Assembly (NCBI GenBank): GCA_036825155.1
Contig: DAISYU010000068.1
Span: 1-17,742 of the forward strand
Direction of reading: 5' to 3'
From: DSAD01 sp036825155
Lineage (GTDB): Bacteria; Desulfobacterota; Desulfomonilia; UBA1062
DNA: 17,742 nt
Of this stretch, positions 1 through 6,646 are shown piece after piece. The translations under genes and the position numbers were made by a program. How positions within the stretch are numbered: position 1 is the stretch's first letter; each line of letters begins with the position of its first letter. The notes under the pieces were generated by a model. It saw nothing but the letters and a program-made list of their open reading frames with translations. It made no database searches and had not been told where the DNA came from.

Positions 1-4
1 TGCT

Positions 5-283
5 ATGGATATCAGAGGTATCCAGTTCTTGGAAGATGTTTCGTGGGACAGTGGCAGGGATTCTGTTGTGTTCTATGCGCAGATAGGCAGGAAGAAGATA
101 CCCTGTGCCGTGGGCAAGAATACCCTGAATGATTATTTCCAGACAAAGAATACCAAGGCAAATGCGCTGGATAACTTTCAGACCCACACGAAGAAGATAC
201 AGAATATTGCCAAGAAACTGATTGCAGAAGATCTCTTTGATGACAACAACGAGGTGGTCATATTTACTGAAGATCTTGTCTGA
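5..283 (+). CDS. DUF1488-like small protein of unknown function
   Basis: A 92-residue protein with the pattern of the DUF1488 family as I recall it. It has an I-x-F strand near the N-terminus, a Trp at about 14, V-x-F-x-A (21-25), a CAV strand after a basic patch (about 34-36), a central Leu-x-x-x-Phe segment, and an acidic C-terminal half with a helix around KKIQNIAKKLIAEDLF. There is no signal peptide or membrane segment, so it is probably cytoplasmic. Only four bases precede the ATG, so neither the ribosome binding site nor a possible upstream extension can be checked. It converges with the TudS-like gene, leaving about 115 nt between the stops without a clear hairpin terminator. No function is known to me for this family. 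Confidence 0.6.
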   Translation: MDIRGIQFLEDVSWDSGRDSVVFYAQIGRKKIPCAVGKNTLNDYFQTKNTKANALDNFQTHTKKIQNIAKKLIAEDLFDDNNEVVIFTEDLV

Positions 284-398
284 TAACAGAAAGAACAAAT
301 CGCTGAAGCCCAAGAACATTCGCTGGGTCAATGGCAGAGTCTTTTCCTCAAGAATTATTGATTGTCGGGGGGGAAAATACAGATGCCTTTTTTTATGT

Positions 399-956
399 CT
401 AGTCCGGGATACCATCGAGAAATTCAGAGATAATTGTGAGGGCTTTTTCCGGCTCATACGCCTTTATGCCTGTTGCCCTGACCTGCATGCCCCGCTGTTT
501 CAGGCCTTCCTGAAGCAGCTGCATGAGCACTCCAGGCCCGGGTATTGCCCTGTCATCTGCCCATGTGGTCTCAACACCGCAGGTGGGAGACCCGTTGCTT
601 CCGATTATTCCCACTGTTTCAAAACCGTGTTTGCGGTACTCTTCAACTTGAAGAAAGACATCTTCCAGCAGTTTTCTGCACAGGGCTTTACCCCTGGTGT
701 CGTTCATCCGGTGACCGATCACGGTATCCACCTTCCCGTCAGTGGTATTAATGCCTTCTTCACATTCCCTGTCCAGGCCCAGGTAGATCAGTTCCGGACA
801 CGGGAGCTGAATGATTCCACACTCTGAATCGATCAGGAGGTGCGCAATGTTCGTGACTGCACCCGGGTAGTATGCCCATCCAGCCAGCTTGGAATTCTGA
901 TTCAGGATACAATGAGCAACAATCAGCAGCTTTTTACTTCGCGTGTCATGAAACAT
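399..956 (-). CDS. TudS-related putative desulfidase (DUF523/CD3072-like)
   Basis: A 185-residue protein resembling the TudS/DUF523 family, in particular the CD3072-type subgroup. TudS enzymes use a [4Fe-4S] cluster held by three cysteines, with one iron free to take sulfide from thiolated nucleobases. Three cysteines in family-like contexts are visible: Cys16 (AHCILNQNS), Cys53 (QLPCPEL) and Cys126 (GSPTCGVE). QLPCPE followed by YLGL is characteristic of the subgroup. No signal peptide is present, so it is cytoplasmic. The only good start is ATG at 956. A GGGGAGG lies about 15 nt upstream, farther than ideal. It follows the enoyl-CoA hydratase gene on the same strand after 209 nt that hold a promoter candidate and a hairpin, so it is probably transcribed separately. 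The substrate is unknown; desulfidase activity is inferred from family. Confidence 0.85.
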   Translation of the reverse strand: MFHDTRSKKLLIVAHCILNQNSKLAGWAYYPGAVTNIAHLLIDSECGIIQLPCPELIYLGLDRECEEGINTTDGKVDTVIGHRMNDTRGKALCRKLLEDVFLQVEEYRKHGFETVGIIGSNGSPTCGVETTWADDRAIPGPGVLMQLLQEGLKQRGMQVRATGIKAYEPEKALTIISEFLDGIPD

Positions 957-1050
957 GATGAATGTGGAGGTCCTCCCCTATACGATATGATCCTTTCCCT
1001 GGTTCCTATTCCGTATGCTTGAGCTTCACTGTCATGATCCGTGAACCTGA

Positions 1051-1079
1051 AAAGTATCCGCCCGTGTTGTTCGTGTCAA
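1051..1079 (-). promoter_or_regulatory. Candidate sigma-70 promoter for the TudS-like gene
   Basis: Read on the minus strand, a perfect -35 hexamer TTGACA (1079-1074) is followed by a 17-nt spacer and a weak -10 TACTTT (1056-1051, three of six matches). This would give a leader of roughly 85-90 nt before the ATG at 956. The -35 box directly abuts an inverted repeat at 1080-1111. The perfect -35 and ideal spacing favour it; the poor -10 counts against. Confidence 0.4.
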
Positions 1080-1111
1080 GTTGTAAAGAAAACGTTTTTC
1101 TTTTCTACAAC
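1080..1111. repeat. Inverted repeat between enoyl-CoA hydratase and TudS-like genes
   Basis: GTTGTA (1080-1085) pairs with TACAAC (1106-1111), and directly inside AAGAAAA (1086-1092) pairs with TTTTCTT (1096-1102). This gives 13 base pairs, a three-base loop CGT and a three-base bulge TTC on one side. It lies about 55 nt past the enoyl-CoA hydratase stop and immediately next to the -35 box of the promoter candidate. It could be a terminator for the upstream minus-strand operon or an operator for the downstream gene. Its A+T-rich stem is atypical for an intrinsic terminator. Confidence 0.5.
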
Positions 1112-1165
1112 CAGTGTGAAATATAAAGTCTGTATTCGTTAACCAAACACCCAGCGACTGCTTTT

Positions 1166-1981
1166 CTACTCCGGGTCCGGAAATTCCGGCTTTTGCTTGG
1201 TCAGGAATGCTGCGATTCCGTGTACGCACTCGCCGGTGACGATCAGGTCCACCGCTTCCTTCGATTCCATCTCAAGGGCCTCCATGTAGGAGAGCTCTGG
1301 GGTTTTCCTGATCACCTTCAGGGCATGGCGTACTGCTCTCGGCCCGTTTTTCGCAATTCCTTCGGCAAGCTCCAGCGCCGTCTCCAGAGCCCTGCCTTCT
1401 TCGCTGATGCGGTTGACGACACCGAGTGAAAGGGCCTCTTGGGCGACGAGTTTTCTGGCGGTCAGGATCAGGTCTGCAGCCTTTGCCGGACCCACAAGGC
1501 GGGTCAGCCCCACCACACCGCCATGGTCGGGCATGAGTCCGAGTTTTACCTCGGAAAAGCAGATCACCGCCTCCGGGTCCATGACCCGGAGATCGCACCG
1601 GGAGGCGATCTCCGCACCGCCTCCATAGGCAAGACCGTTGATGGCTGCGATGATTGGAACAGGCAGAAACACCAGAGAATCGGTTGAGGTCCGAACCCTG
1701 TTGATCAGCGCCTGGGCAGGGGCCCTGTCGTGGGTTTCCATGGCCTTTGCAAGTTCGGTGACCTGGGGGTTTTCCGGGTTGACGTCAAAGCCCGCACAAA
1801 AGGCCTTTTCCCCTGCACCGGTAACCACTACAACCCGGGGCAGATTCTGCTTCAGTTCGGTTATCACCCCTTCGAAGCAGGTCCACATATGCTCGTCCAT
1901 CGAGTTCTGCCTCCCCGGACGGTCAAAGGTTACAACGGCAATATGGCCTGTACGCTCTAATCGAACCCCATAGTCCTTCAT
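1166..1981 (-). CDS. Enoyl-CoA hydratase/isomerase (crotonase family)
   Basis: A 271-residue crotonase-fold protein, close to the usual 255-270. Crotonases hydrate or isomerise enoyl-CoA esters in fatty-acid and aromatic-acid degradation. The first oxyanion-hole segment is AFCAGFD (about 60-66) and the second is NGLAYGGGAE (115-124). Glu124 and Glu144 (CFSEVKLGL) are 20 residues apart, the same spacing as the two catalytic glutamates of rat mitochondrial hydratase (Glu144 and Glu164), so genuine hydratase chemistry is possible. Substrate chain or ring type cannot be read. ATG 1981 is chosen because AGGAGGGGG lies just upstream; an in-frame ATG at 2011 would overlap the end of the preceding gene and lacks a site. 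The gene begins 13 nt after the nitroreductase stop, so the two are probably one transcript. Confidence 0.93.
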   Translation of the reverse strand: MKDYGVRLERTGHIAVVTFDRPGRQNSMDEHMWTCFEGVITELKQNLPRVVVVTGAGEKAFCAGFDVNPENPQVTELAKAMETHDRAPAQALINRVRTSTDSLVFLPVPIIAAINGLAYGGGAEIASRCDLRVMDPEAVICFSEVKLGLMPDHGGVVGLTRLVGPAKAADLILTARKLVAQEALSLGVVNRISEEGRALETALELAEGIAKNGPRAVRHALKVIRKTPELSYMEALEMESKEAVDLIVTGECVHGIAAFLTKQKPEFPDPE

Positions 1982-1994
1982 AGCTCCCCCTCCT

Positions 1995-2549
1995 CTATAA
2001 GGGATTTCCAAACGTATTCAGATACACGAAGTCTTTCAGGTCCTTCCTGGGCGGTTTCGATCTAGGGGGACCAACGGGTTTGCCTATGGGGAGCACGGCC
2101 ACCACCTCGCAGTCTTCTGGTACGTTCAACAGTTCTGCGCATGCATCATGATCCAGAAAGCCCACGATGACTGTCCCCAGTCCCAGTTCGTGCGCCTTGA
2201 GGCAGAGGTTCTGTACCGCCATGCCCAGATCGAACATGTACCAGCTGGTAAACTTGGTCATGTCCTTCCCGCCGTAACATCCGGAGACCCCGGTCTTCGC
2301 GCAGGCCACGATCAGTGCCGATGCTGCCAGAGAGCATTTTGTCGCAGGGTTCATGTCCACATAGGTGCCGGTAACCTGCTCGATGAGCTCTTTATCCCTG
2401 ACTACAATAAATTCCCAGACCTGTGAGTTTGCCCACGAAGGCGCCCACCGAGCCGCTTCCATGATGGAGAAGAGTTCTTCATCGGTTACCACGTGATCGG
2501 TGAATTTTCTTACGCTCCTTCGTGCAAGGATGGCCTCAGAGAGTTCCAT
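1995..2549 (-). CDS. Nitroreductase-family FMN oxidoreductase
   Basis: A 184-residue nitroreductase-fold protein. The N-terminal RRSVRKF motif (about 10-16) is the family's FMN-phosphate contact, followed by EAARWAPSWANSQVWEF and a C-terminal VVAVLPIGKP segment. These proteins are typically homodimeric FMN enzymes that use NAD(P)H to reduce nitro compounds, quinones or enones. The actual substrate is not readable. ATG 2549 is preferred: AGGAG lies about 10 nt upstream, whereas the ATG at 2558 sits only one or two bases from that site. It is the first gene of a two-gene operon with the enoyl-CoA hydratase. This pairing suggests, without proving, a CoA-thioester or electron-transfer role. Confidence 0.92.
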   Translation of the reverse strand: MELSEAILARRSVRKFTDHVVTDEELFSIMEAARWAPSWANSQVWEFIVVRDKELIEQVTGTYVDMNPATKCSLAASALIVACAKTGVSGCYGGKDMTKFTSWYMFDLGMAVQNLCLKAHELGLGTVIVGFLDHDACAELLNVPEDCEVVAVLPIGKPVGPPRSKPPRKDLKDFVYLNTFGNPL

Positions 2550-2598
2550 TGATCTCATTCTCCTTTTTTAAGTGTGAAAGGTTGATTCAATTGTCAGG

Positions 2599-2627
2599 AT
2601 AATACACGCTTGCCGGGAAAAAGACCA
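2599..2627 (-). promoter_or_regulatory. Candidate promoter for nitroreductase-crotonase operon
   Basis: On the minus strand, -10 TATTAT (2604-2599, five of six matches) is preceded by a 17-nt spacer and a weak -35 TGGTCT (2627-2622, three of six). The start would fall about 40 nt upstream of ATG 2549. The rest of the 2559-2810 divergent region shows no convincing plus-strand promoter for larC. Confidence 0.3.
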
Positions 2628-2810
2628 GGTGTTTTGGCTCAAGTGCGCGATGCGGCAGCATTTCTAACATGGATTACATATGCATAAGACAATATTGCAG
2701 CGATGAACTGTATATACAGAGGTGTTGCTATACTGCCCAGATTTTATTATGTTCTAAATAAGAAGGTGCCGGTAGACTTGAGAGGCATCCATGTAGCGGA
2801 GAAGGTACAT

Positions 2811-3983
2811 ATGAGAATTCTGATTATTGATCCTATCGGAGGCATCAGCGGGGACATGCTCCTGGGAAGCCTTATCGATCTCGGCTGCCCGAGGGCGTAT
2901 CTCGAAGAGATCTATCAACACATCCCCCTTGATCCCTTTACCATGTACACTAAAAAGAAATCGATAGGTGGCATTGTTGCGGTGGATCTCAAGTTTGAAA
3001 CGGAGCATGTCCACAAAGACACCACGTTCGCCCGTATCAAAAAAGAGGTAATCGGCAAACTCCAGGGCGGGGTGCAGGAAACGGCTCTGAAGATCTTCAC
3101 GGCGCTCGCACAGGCCGAGGCGGCGGTCCACGGGGAGTCCGTTGAAGAGGTTCATTTTCATGAAGTCGGAGCGCTGGACTCCATTCTCGACATCGTGGGC
3201 ATAGCAGCTGCCTTAACCTGGCTGAAAATCGATGCTGTCTACACCCAGGTCGTGCCCTTCGGCACAGGCACGACAAAATCCAGGCACGGGATCATCCCGG
3301 TGCCGGTACCGGCCACGGTGAAGCTCCTCGAAGGGTACAAGGTCAGATTCACCGGCATCGATGCCGAACTTACCACCCCGACAGGCGCTGCCGTGATCAG
3401 GGCCCTTGCAGAGAAGACAAGCCCACCCTCGGACGCAGTGCTTGCAGGTGTGGGGTACGGGTGCGGAGACAGGACGATCCCCGGGTGGCCCAACCTGTGC
3501 AGGGCCATCCTATGCGAGGTTTCTTCGGTATCTGAAGATACTCTCTGCTATGTGGTAGAAGCGGACGTGGACGACATGTCCCCGGAGGAGTGGGAGGCAG
3601 CAACCACAAAGATCTTTGCAGCAGGTGCTCTAGACGTGAATATTACTGCAAGAATCATGAAAAAGGGCAGACCAGGTGTCGGGCTCAAGGCCGTGTGCAA
3701 ATTCGTCGAATTGGAAGATGTCCTGTCGGCAGTCCTTGAACACACCACCACGATCGGTGCCCGCTACTATGCACTTTCACGTAGGGTGCTCGACCGGAGG
3801 GAATACACCGTAAAGACGAGCTGCGGCGATGTCCGGATAAAGGAGGTTGTCACGCCCTCGGGCAGGAAACGCTCCAAGCCGGAATACCGGGACATGCACG
3901 AGATCTCCCTTACGCACAATATCCCCCTTGCCCGGATCAGGGACGAGGTGGAAGGCATCATAAAAGATGTAGAGGGGGATTGA
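2811..3983 (+). CDS. larC: Nickel-pincer cofactor nickel insertase LarC
   Basis: A 390-residue LarC (former DUF111), the CTP-dependent cyclometallase that inserts nickel into the pyridinium dithio-acid mononucleotide made by LarB and LarE. The N-terminal signature is a hydrophobic strand followed by DPIGGISGDMLLGSLIDLG (about 7-25). HFHEVGALDSILDIVG follows around 115-130, and a conserved C-terminal block lies near VVTPSGRKRSKPEYRD. ATG 2811 is chosen because GGAGAAGG ends five bases upstream and the encoded sequence then starts like the family. The reading frame is open back to 2703 but that extension lacks family character. In Lactiplantibacillus plantarum larC is split and joined by frameshifting; here it is one continuous frame. 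It heads the run larC-larB-larE. Confidence 0.95.
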   Translation: MRILIIDPIGGISGDMLLGSLIDLGCPRAYLEEIYQHIPLDPFTMYTKKKSIGGIVAVDLKFETEHVHKDTTFARIKKEVIGKLQGGVQETALKIFTALAQAEAAVHGESVEEVHFHEVGALDSILDIVGIAAALTWLKIDAVYTQVVPFGTGTTKSRHGIIPVPVPATVKLLEGYKVRFTGIDAELTTPTGAAVIRALAEKTSPPSDAVLAGVGYGCGDRTIPGWPNLCRAILCEVSSVSEDTLCYVVEADVDDMSPEEWEAATTKIFAAGALDVNITARIMKKGRPGVGLKAVCKFVELEDVLSAVLEHTTTIGARYYALSRRVLDRREYTVKTSCGDVRIKEVVTPSGRKRSKPEYRDMHEISLTHNIPLARIRDEVEGIIKDVEGD

Positions 3984-3985
3984 AC

Positions 3986-4033
3986 ATGTACGATTATGCA
4001 AAGGAACGTCCCGGTAAGAGCCGGGGGTTTTAA
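3986..4033 (+). CDS. Possible 15-codon leader ORF between larC and larB
   Basis: ATG 3986 follows the larC stop by two bases and is preceded by GAGGGGG at about seven bases, good ribosome binding site geometry. It encodes MYDYAKERPGKSRGF and stops with TAA at 4031-4033, directly against the GGAGG of larB. A short hairpin covers its last codons. The arrangement suggests translational coupling or a leader peptide controlling larB. An ORF of this size can also arise by chance, and I recognise no homologue. Confidence 0.3.
   Translation: MYDYAKERPGKSRGF
4010..4031 (+). promoter_or_regulatory. Small hairpin with short T-run before larB
   Basis: CCCGG (4010-4014) pairs with CCGGG (4021-4025) around the loop TAAGAG, followed by GG and four T residues. 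It is a weak terminator or attenuator shape, ending immediately before the larB Shine-Dalgarno site. The stem is only five base pairs and the T-run is short, so strong termination is unlikely. A transcript-stability or coupling role is equally possible. Confidence 0.3.
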
Positions 4034-4042
4034 GGAGGATTC

Positions 4043-4807
4043 ATGATTAAGTACCTGCTCGAGGCGTATAAGCGGGGTGAGCTCAGTCAGGAAGAGGCAC
4101 ATGAGAAGATCGTGAAGGTCCTCTATGATCAGGGGGAGGATTTCCTTCTTGACCTGCACCGGCAGAAGCGCACCGGATTCCCCGAGGTGATTTTTGCCCA
4201 GGGAAAGAGCGTGGAACAGATTATCGAAATCGCGAAGATCTTTCTGGAAAAGAAGAAGCGGGCATTCGTGTCCATAACGGATAACACCATTGAGAAAGCC
4301 CTGCGGGATGCTTTCCCTGATGCGATGGTAAAACAGGGCGGCAATCTCGTCATGCTGAGTCTCACTGATGAGAAGGTGGAAGAACTGGGAAGTGTCGGCA
4401 TCATCACCGCCGGCACCGCAGATACCCCCTATGCAAAGGAGTGTGCACTCCTCCTGGAAGAAATCGGTGCAAAGGTGATCAAGGCATTTGATTTCGGCGC
4501 CTCGGGTATGCACAGGCCGTTTCTGGGTATCAAACAGACGCACGATGCCGATGTGCTGATCATCTTTGCAGGGATGGACGGGATCCTGCCCACCATGATG
4601 GCATCGTTGACAGACAAGCCCATCATTGCCGTCCCTACCCCCATCGGCTACGGCTACGGCGGGGAGGGAATAACTGCCCTGCAGACCATGCTGCAAAGCT
4701 GTGTTCCAGGGCTTTTAGTCCTCAACATCGGCAACAGTGTCGGCGCAGCGGCAGCAGCCGTGAGAATACTCAGGGCAGTAAAGAGGAGAAGGGATGCGTC
4801 GGCTTGA
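4043..4807 (+). CDS. larB: Nickel-pincer cofactor biosynthesis carboxylase LarB
   Basis: A 254-residue LarB, which carboxylates the pyridinium ring of nicotinic acid adenine dinucleotide and hydrolyses its phosphoanhydride, the first step to the nickel-pincer nucleotide. The N-terminal 110 residues are the LarB-specific part. The C-terminal half is PurE-like: GIITAGTADTPYAKE (119-133), GASGMHRPF (152-160), FAGMDGILPTMMASL (175-189) and AVPTPIGYGYGGEG (196-209). Cys220 in MLQSC occupies the position of the cysteine that tethers the substrate in the characterised enzyme, as I recall it. Start ATG 4043 has AAGGAGG four bases upstream. The 3' end overlaps larE by 14 nt, implying translational coupling. 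Confidence 0.95.
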   Translation: MIKYLLEAYKRGELSQEEAHEKIVKVLYDQGEDFLLDLHRQKRTGFPEVIFAQGKSVEQIIEIAKIFLEKKKRAFVSITDNTIEKALRDAFPDAMVKQGGNLVMLSLTDEKVEELGSVGIITAGTADTPYAKECALLLEEIGAKVIKAFDFGASGMHRPFLGIKQTHDADVLIIFAGMDGILPTMMASLTDKPIIAVPTPIGYGYGGEGITALQTMLQSCVPGLLVLNIGNSVGAAAAAVRILRAVKRRRDASA

Positions 4808-5597
4808 CAAGCTGAAAAAGGCAATCGAGAAACGGGAGAGGCTGCTTGTGCTGTTCTCGGGCGGGCTCGACTCCTCGCTCCTGGCCAGGCTCGCATACGA
4901 TGTCCTCGGCACCCGGGCAGCAGCCCTGACCTTTGACTCTCCCATTATTCCCCGGCATGAGATCGCCCAGGCAAAGAAAGACGCCCGGCGAACAGGAATA
5001 GAACATGTGATCATCCCCATCGATGAGATAGAGCAGATACCACACTTTGCCGAAAACCCGCCAGAGAGGTGCTACCTCTGCAGGAAGAAGCGCAACGAAC
5101 TCGCACGGGTCTGGGCGAACGAGCACGGATTCAGCACCATTGCCGATGGGATGAACTTTTCTGATTTCGATGATTACCGTCCGGGAATGAAGGCCTCAAT
5201 CGAGGATCAGGTCTGGCAGCCGTTTGTGGATCTTCGCATCACCAAAGATGATATCCGACAGTACTCGAAGGAGCTGGGCATTGCTGCCTGGGACAAACCC
5301 AACACCGTGTGTCTGTGTTCGCGCTTTCCCTACGGATCGAACCTGACCAAAGAGGATCTCTGGCGGGTCGAAGCGGCAGAGGCCTACCTCCGTAAGCTCG
5401 GATTTATTGGGTTCCGGCTCAGGTCCTTCCCCTATGATATGGCTGTGATAGAGCTCGCAGAACCTGAAAAGGCCCTTGAGTACCGAGCGGAGATAACCGC
5501 TGCACTGACCGATCTTGGATTCCTCTTTGTCACCCTCGATCTCGAGGGGTTTCTCAGCGGAAAGATGAACAGGATCATTGCAAAAAGGCCGGCATAG
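4794..5597 (+). CDS. larE: LarE sulfur transferase (nickel-pincer cofactor)
   Basis: A 267-residue LarE of the PP-loop ATP pyrophosphatase superfamily. It adenylates the carboxylates of the LarB product and converts them to thiocarboxylates. The PP-loop is SGGLDSS (22-28); DGMNFSDFDDYRPG (118-131) and SRFPYG (176-181) are family blocks. Cysteines occur as CYLC (93 and 96) and CLC (173 and 175). In sacrificial LarE a single Cys near SRFPYG gives up its sulfur, whereas homologues with clustered cysteines can carry a [4Fe-4S] cluster and act catalytically. The pattern here favours the cluster type, which is inference. ATG 4794 lies inside the end of larB behind GAGGAGAAGGG. A 216-nt gap with a promoter candidate follows. 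Confidence 0.95.
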   Translation: MRRLDKLKKAIEKRERLLVLFSGGLDSSLLARLAYDVLGTRAAALTFDSPIIPRHEIAQAKKDARRTGIEHVIIPIDEIEQIPHFAENPPERCYLCRKKRNELARVWANEHGFSTIADGMNFSDFDDYRPGMKASIEDQVWQPFVDLRITKDDIRQYSKELGIAAWDKPNTVCLCSRFPYGSNLTKEDLWRVEAAEAYLRKLGFIGFRLRSFPYDMAVIELAEPEKALEYRAEITAALTDLGFLFVTLDLEGFLSGKMNRIIAKRPA

Positions 5598-5667
5598 ATA
5601 CAAAAAAGCGGGTGTTCGTAGGGTATGGGATCAAAAAGGGATTTTTCCCCGGGGCGATCTTCATATC

Positions 5668-5696
5668 TGTTCATCCGGTTAATTTTACGGTAGAAT
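5668..5696 (+). promoter_or_regulatory. Candidate promoter upstream of HAD-DUF362-FGGY genes
   Basis: TGTTCA (5668-5673, three of six matches to TTGACA), a 17-nt spacer and TAGAAT (5691-5696, five of six). It lies in the 216-nt gap between larE and the HAD gene and could give the second half of the cluster its own transcript. A short hairpin GGGGCA-GGGG-TGCCCC follows around 5710-5726. No factor binding site is recognised. Confidence 0.3.
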
Positions 5697-5763
5697 GAAG
5701 CCGGATCTTGGGGGCAGGGGTGCCCCGTGTTTGGGGGAACGACGTGATGATGGGAGGCTGTTT

Positions 5764-5817
5764 GTGTACATGGATTCTCTTTTTTTGAACCAGGGAATGG
5801 ATACCGTCTCGGCATGA
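5764..5817 (+). CDS. Possible short leader ORF overlapping the HAD gene start
   Basis: GTG 5764 has GGGAGG six bases upstream, and an in-frame ATG lies at 5770. The frame encodes up to 17 residues (from the ATG: MDSLFLNQGMDTVSA) and ends in a TGA that overlaps the ATG of the HAD gene in the sequence ATGA. The HAD ATG has no good site of its own, so reinitiation from this short frame may drive its translation. The peptide is not recognised. A small indel joining it to the HAD frame is less likely, because HAD relatives begin near the annotated start. Confidence 0.35.
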   Translation: MYMDSLFLNQGMDTVSA

Positions 5818-6611
5818 AGCCCGTTAAAGACATATCCGCGGGCGAACTGCGCAGCATAAAGGGTGTCCTGTTTGATATCGACGACACCTTTACCCTTGAA
5901 GGAAAGATACCCGCCGAGGCCTATGACGCCCTGTGGAGACTCCACGAAAGCGGTCTCATCCTCGTGCCCATAACCGGGAGGCCTGCCGGGTGGTGTGATC
6001 ATATTGCACGGATGTGGCCGGTGGATGGGATCGTGGGAGAAAACGGTGCGTTCTACTATTATTACAATAAACAGATGGGCAGGCTCATGCGCAGGTACAT
6101 CTTTGACCCGGAAGAGACACGCAAGACAAAGCAGGCCATGGAAGAGATCAGGGACGAGGTAAGCCGGCGGGTTCCTCATGCCCGTGTCTCGGCTGATCAG
6201 AACTTCCGGCTGTTTGACCTGGCCATTGATTTCGCCGAGGACGTGCCGAGCCTGAGCAAGGATGAGATTGATGAGATCTGTGCTGTCTTCAGGGAAAACC
6301 AAGCGACCTTCAAGGTGAGTTCAATCCATGTCAACGGCTGGTTCGGGGACTACAACAAGCTTACCACAACGAAACTCTTCCTGTCCGAGCGGTACGGTCT
6401 TGACTGGGAGGAGGCAGAGAGATCATTCGCCTTTGTCGGCGATTCCCCCAACGATGAGCCCATGTTCGAGGCGTTCCCCATATCCGTCGGGGTGGCCAAT
6501 GTGAACAGGTTTATAGACATGATGAAGTCTCACCCAGCATATGTCACAGCAAGGCCCGGAGGGCTTGGGTTTGCCGAGCTGGCAGAGATTATTGTACATA
6601 GCAGGTCCTGA
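5814..6611 (+). CDS. HAD-IIB family hydrolase, probable sugar-phosphate phosphatase
   Basis: A 265-residue haloacid-dehalogenase-superfamily phosphatase. Motif I is DIDDT (Asp21 nucleophile, Asp23 acid/base). Motif II lies in VPITGRP, and motif IV is GDSPNDEPMF near 206-215. The block ITGRPAGWCDHIARMWPVDG followed by GENGAF, and later SSIHVNGWFGDYNK, mark a conserved COG0561-type subgroup with a C2B cap between motifs II and III. The subgroup resembles sugar-phosphate phosphatases, but its substrate is unknown to me. No signal peptide is present. ATG 5814 matches the family N-terminus; its own ribosome binding site is poor and overlaps a short upstream ORF. The DUF362 gene follows 35 nt later. 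A kinase and a phosphatase in one run suggest phosphorylated-sugar metabolism or repair, which is inference. Confidence 0.9.
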   Translation: MKPVKDISAGELRSIKGVLFDIDDTFTLEGKIPAEAYDALWRLHESGLILVPITGRPAGWCDHIARMWPVDGIVGENGAFYYYYNKQMGRLMRRYIFDPEETRKTKQAMEEIRDEVSRRVPHARVSADQNFRLFDLAIDFAEDVPSLSKDEIDEICAVFRENQATFKVSSIHVNGWFGDYNKLTTTKLFLSERYGLDWEEAERSFAFVGDSPNDEPMFEAFPISVGVANVNRFIDMMKSHPAYVTARPGGLGFAELAEIIVHSRS

Positions 6612-6646
6612 AGATGATGGAGTCCGGTCACGGGGAGGATGCGTCC

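Noticed and set aside
222..827. A 201-codon open frame on the plus strand
   Set aside because: It overlaps the end of the DUF1488-like gene and is antisense to the TudS-like gene, whose cysteine motifs are clear.
2686..2716. A possible larC promoter, AAGACA with TATATA
   Set aside because: The spacer is 19 nt and both hexamers match only four of six positions, which is too weak to call.
3767..4696. A 309-codon open frame on the minus strand
   Set aside because: It is antisense to the end of larC and most of larB, both unmistakable genes, and shows no recognisable domain.
5625..5655. A possible terminator after larE, GGGATCAAAAA paired with TTTTTCCC
   Set aside because: Pairing is imperfect with a bulge, and no T-run follows the stem. 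It is not convincing as a terminator on either strand.
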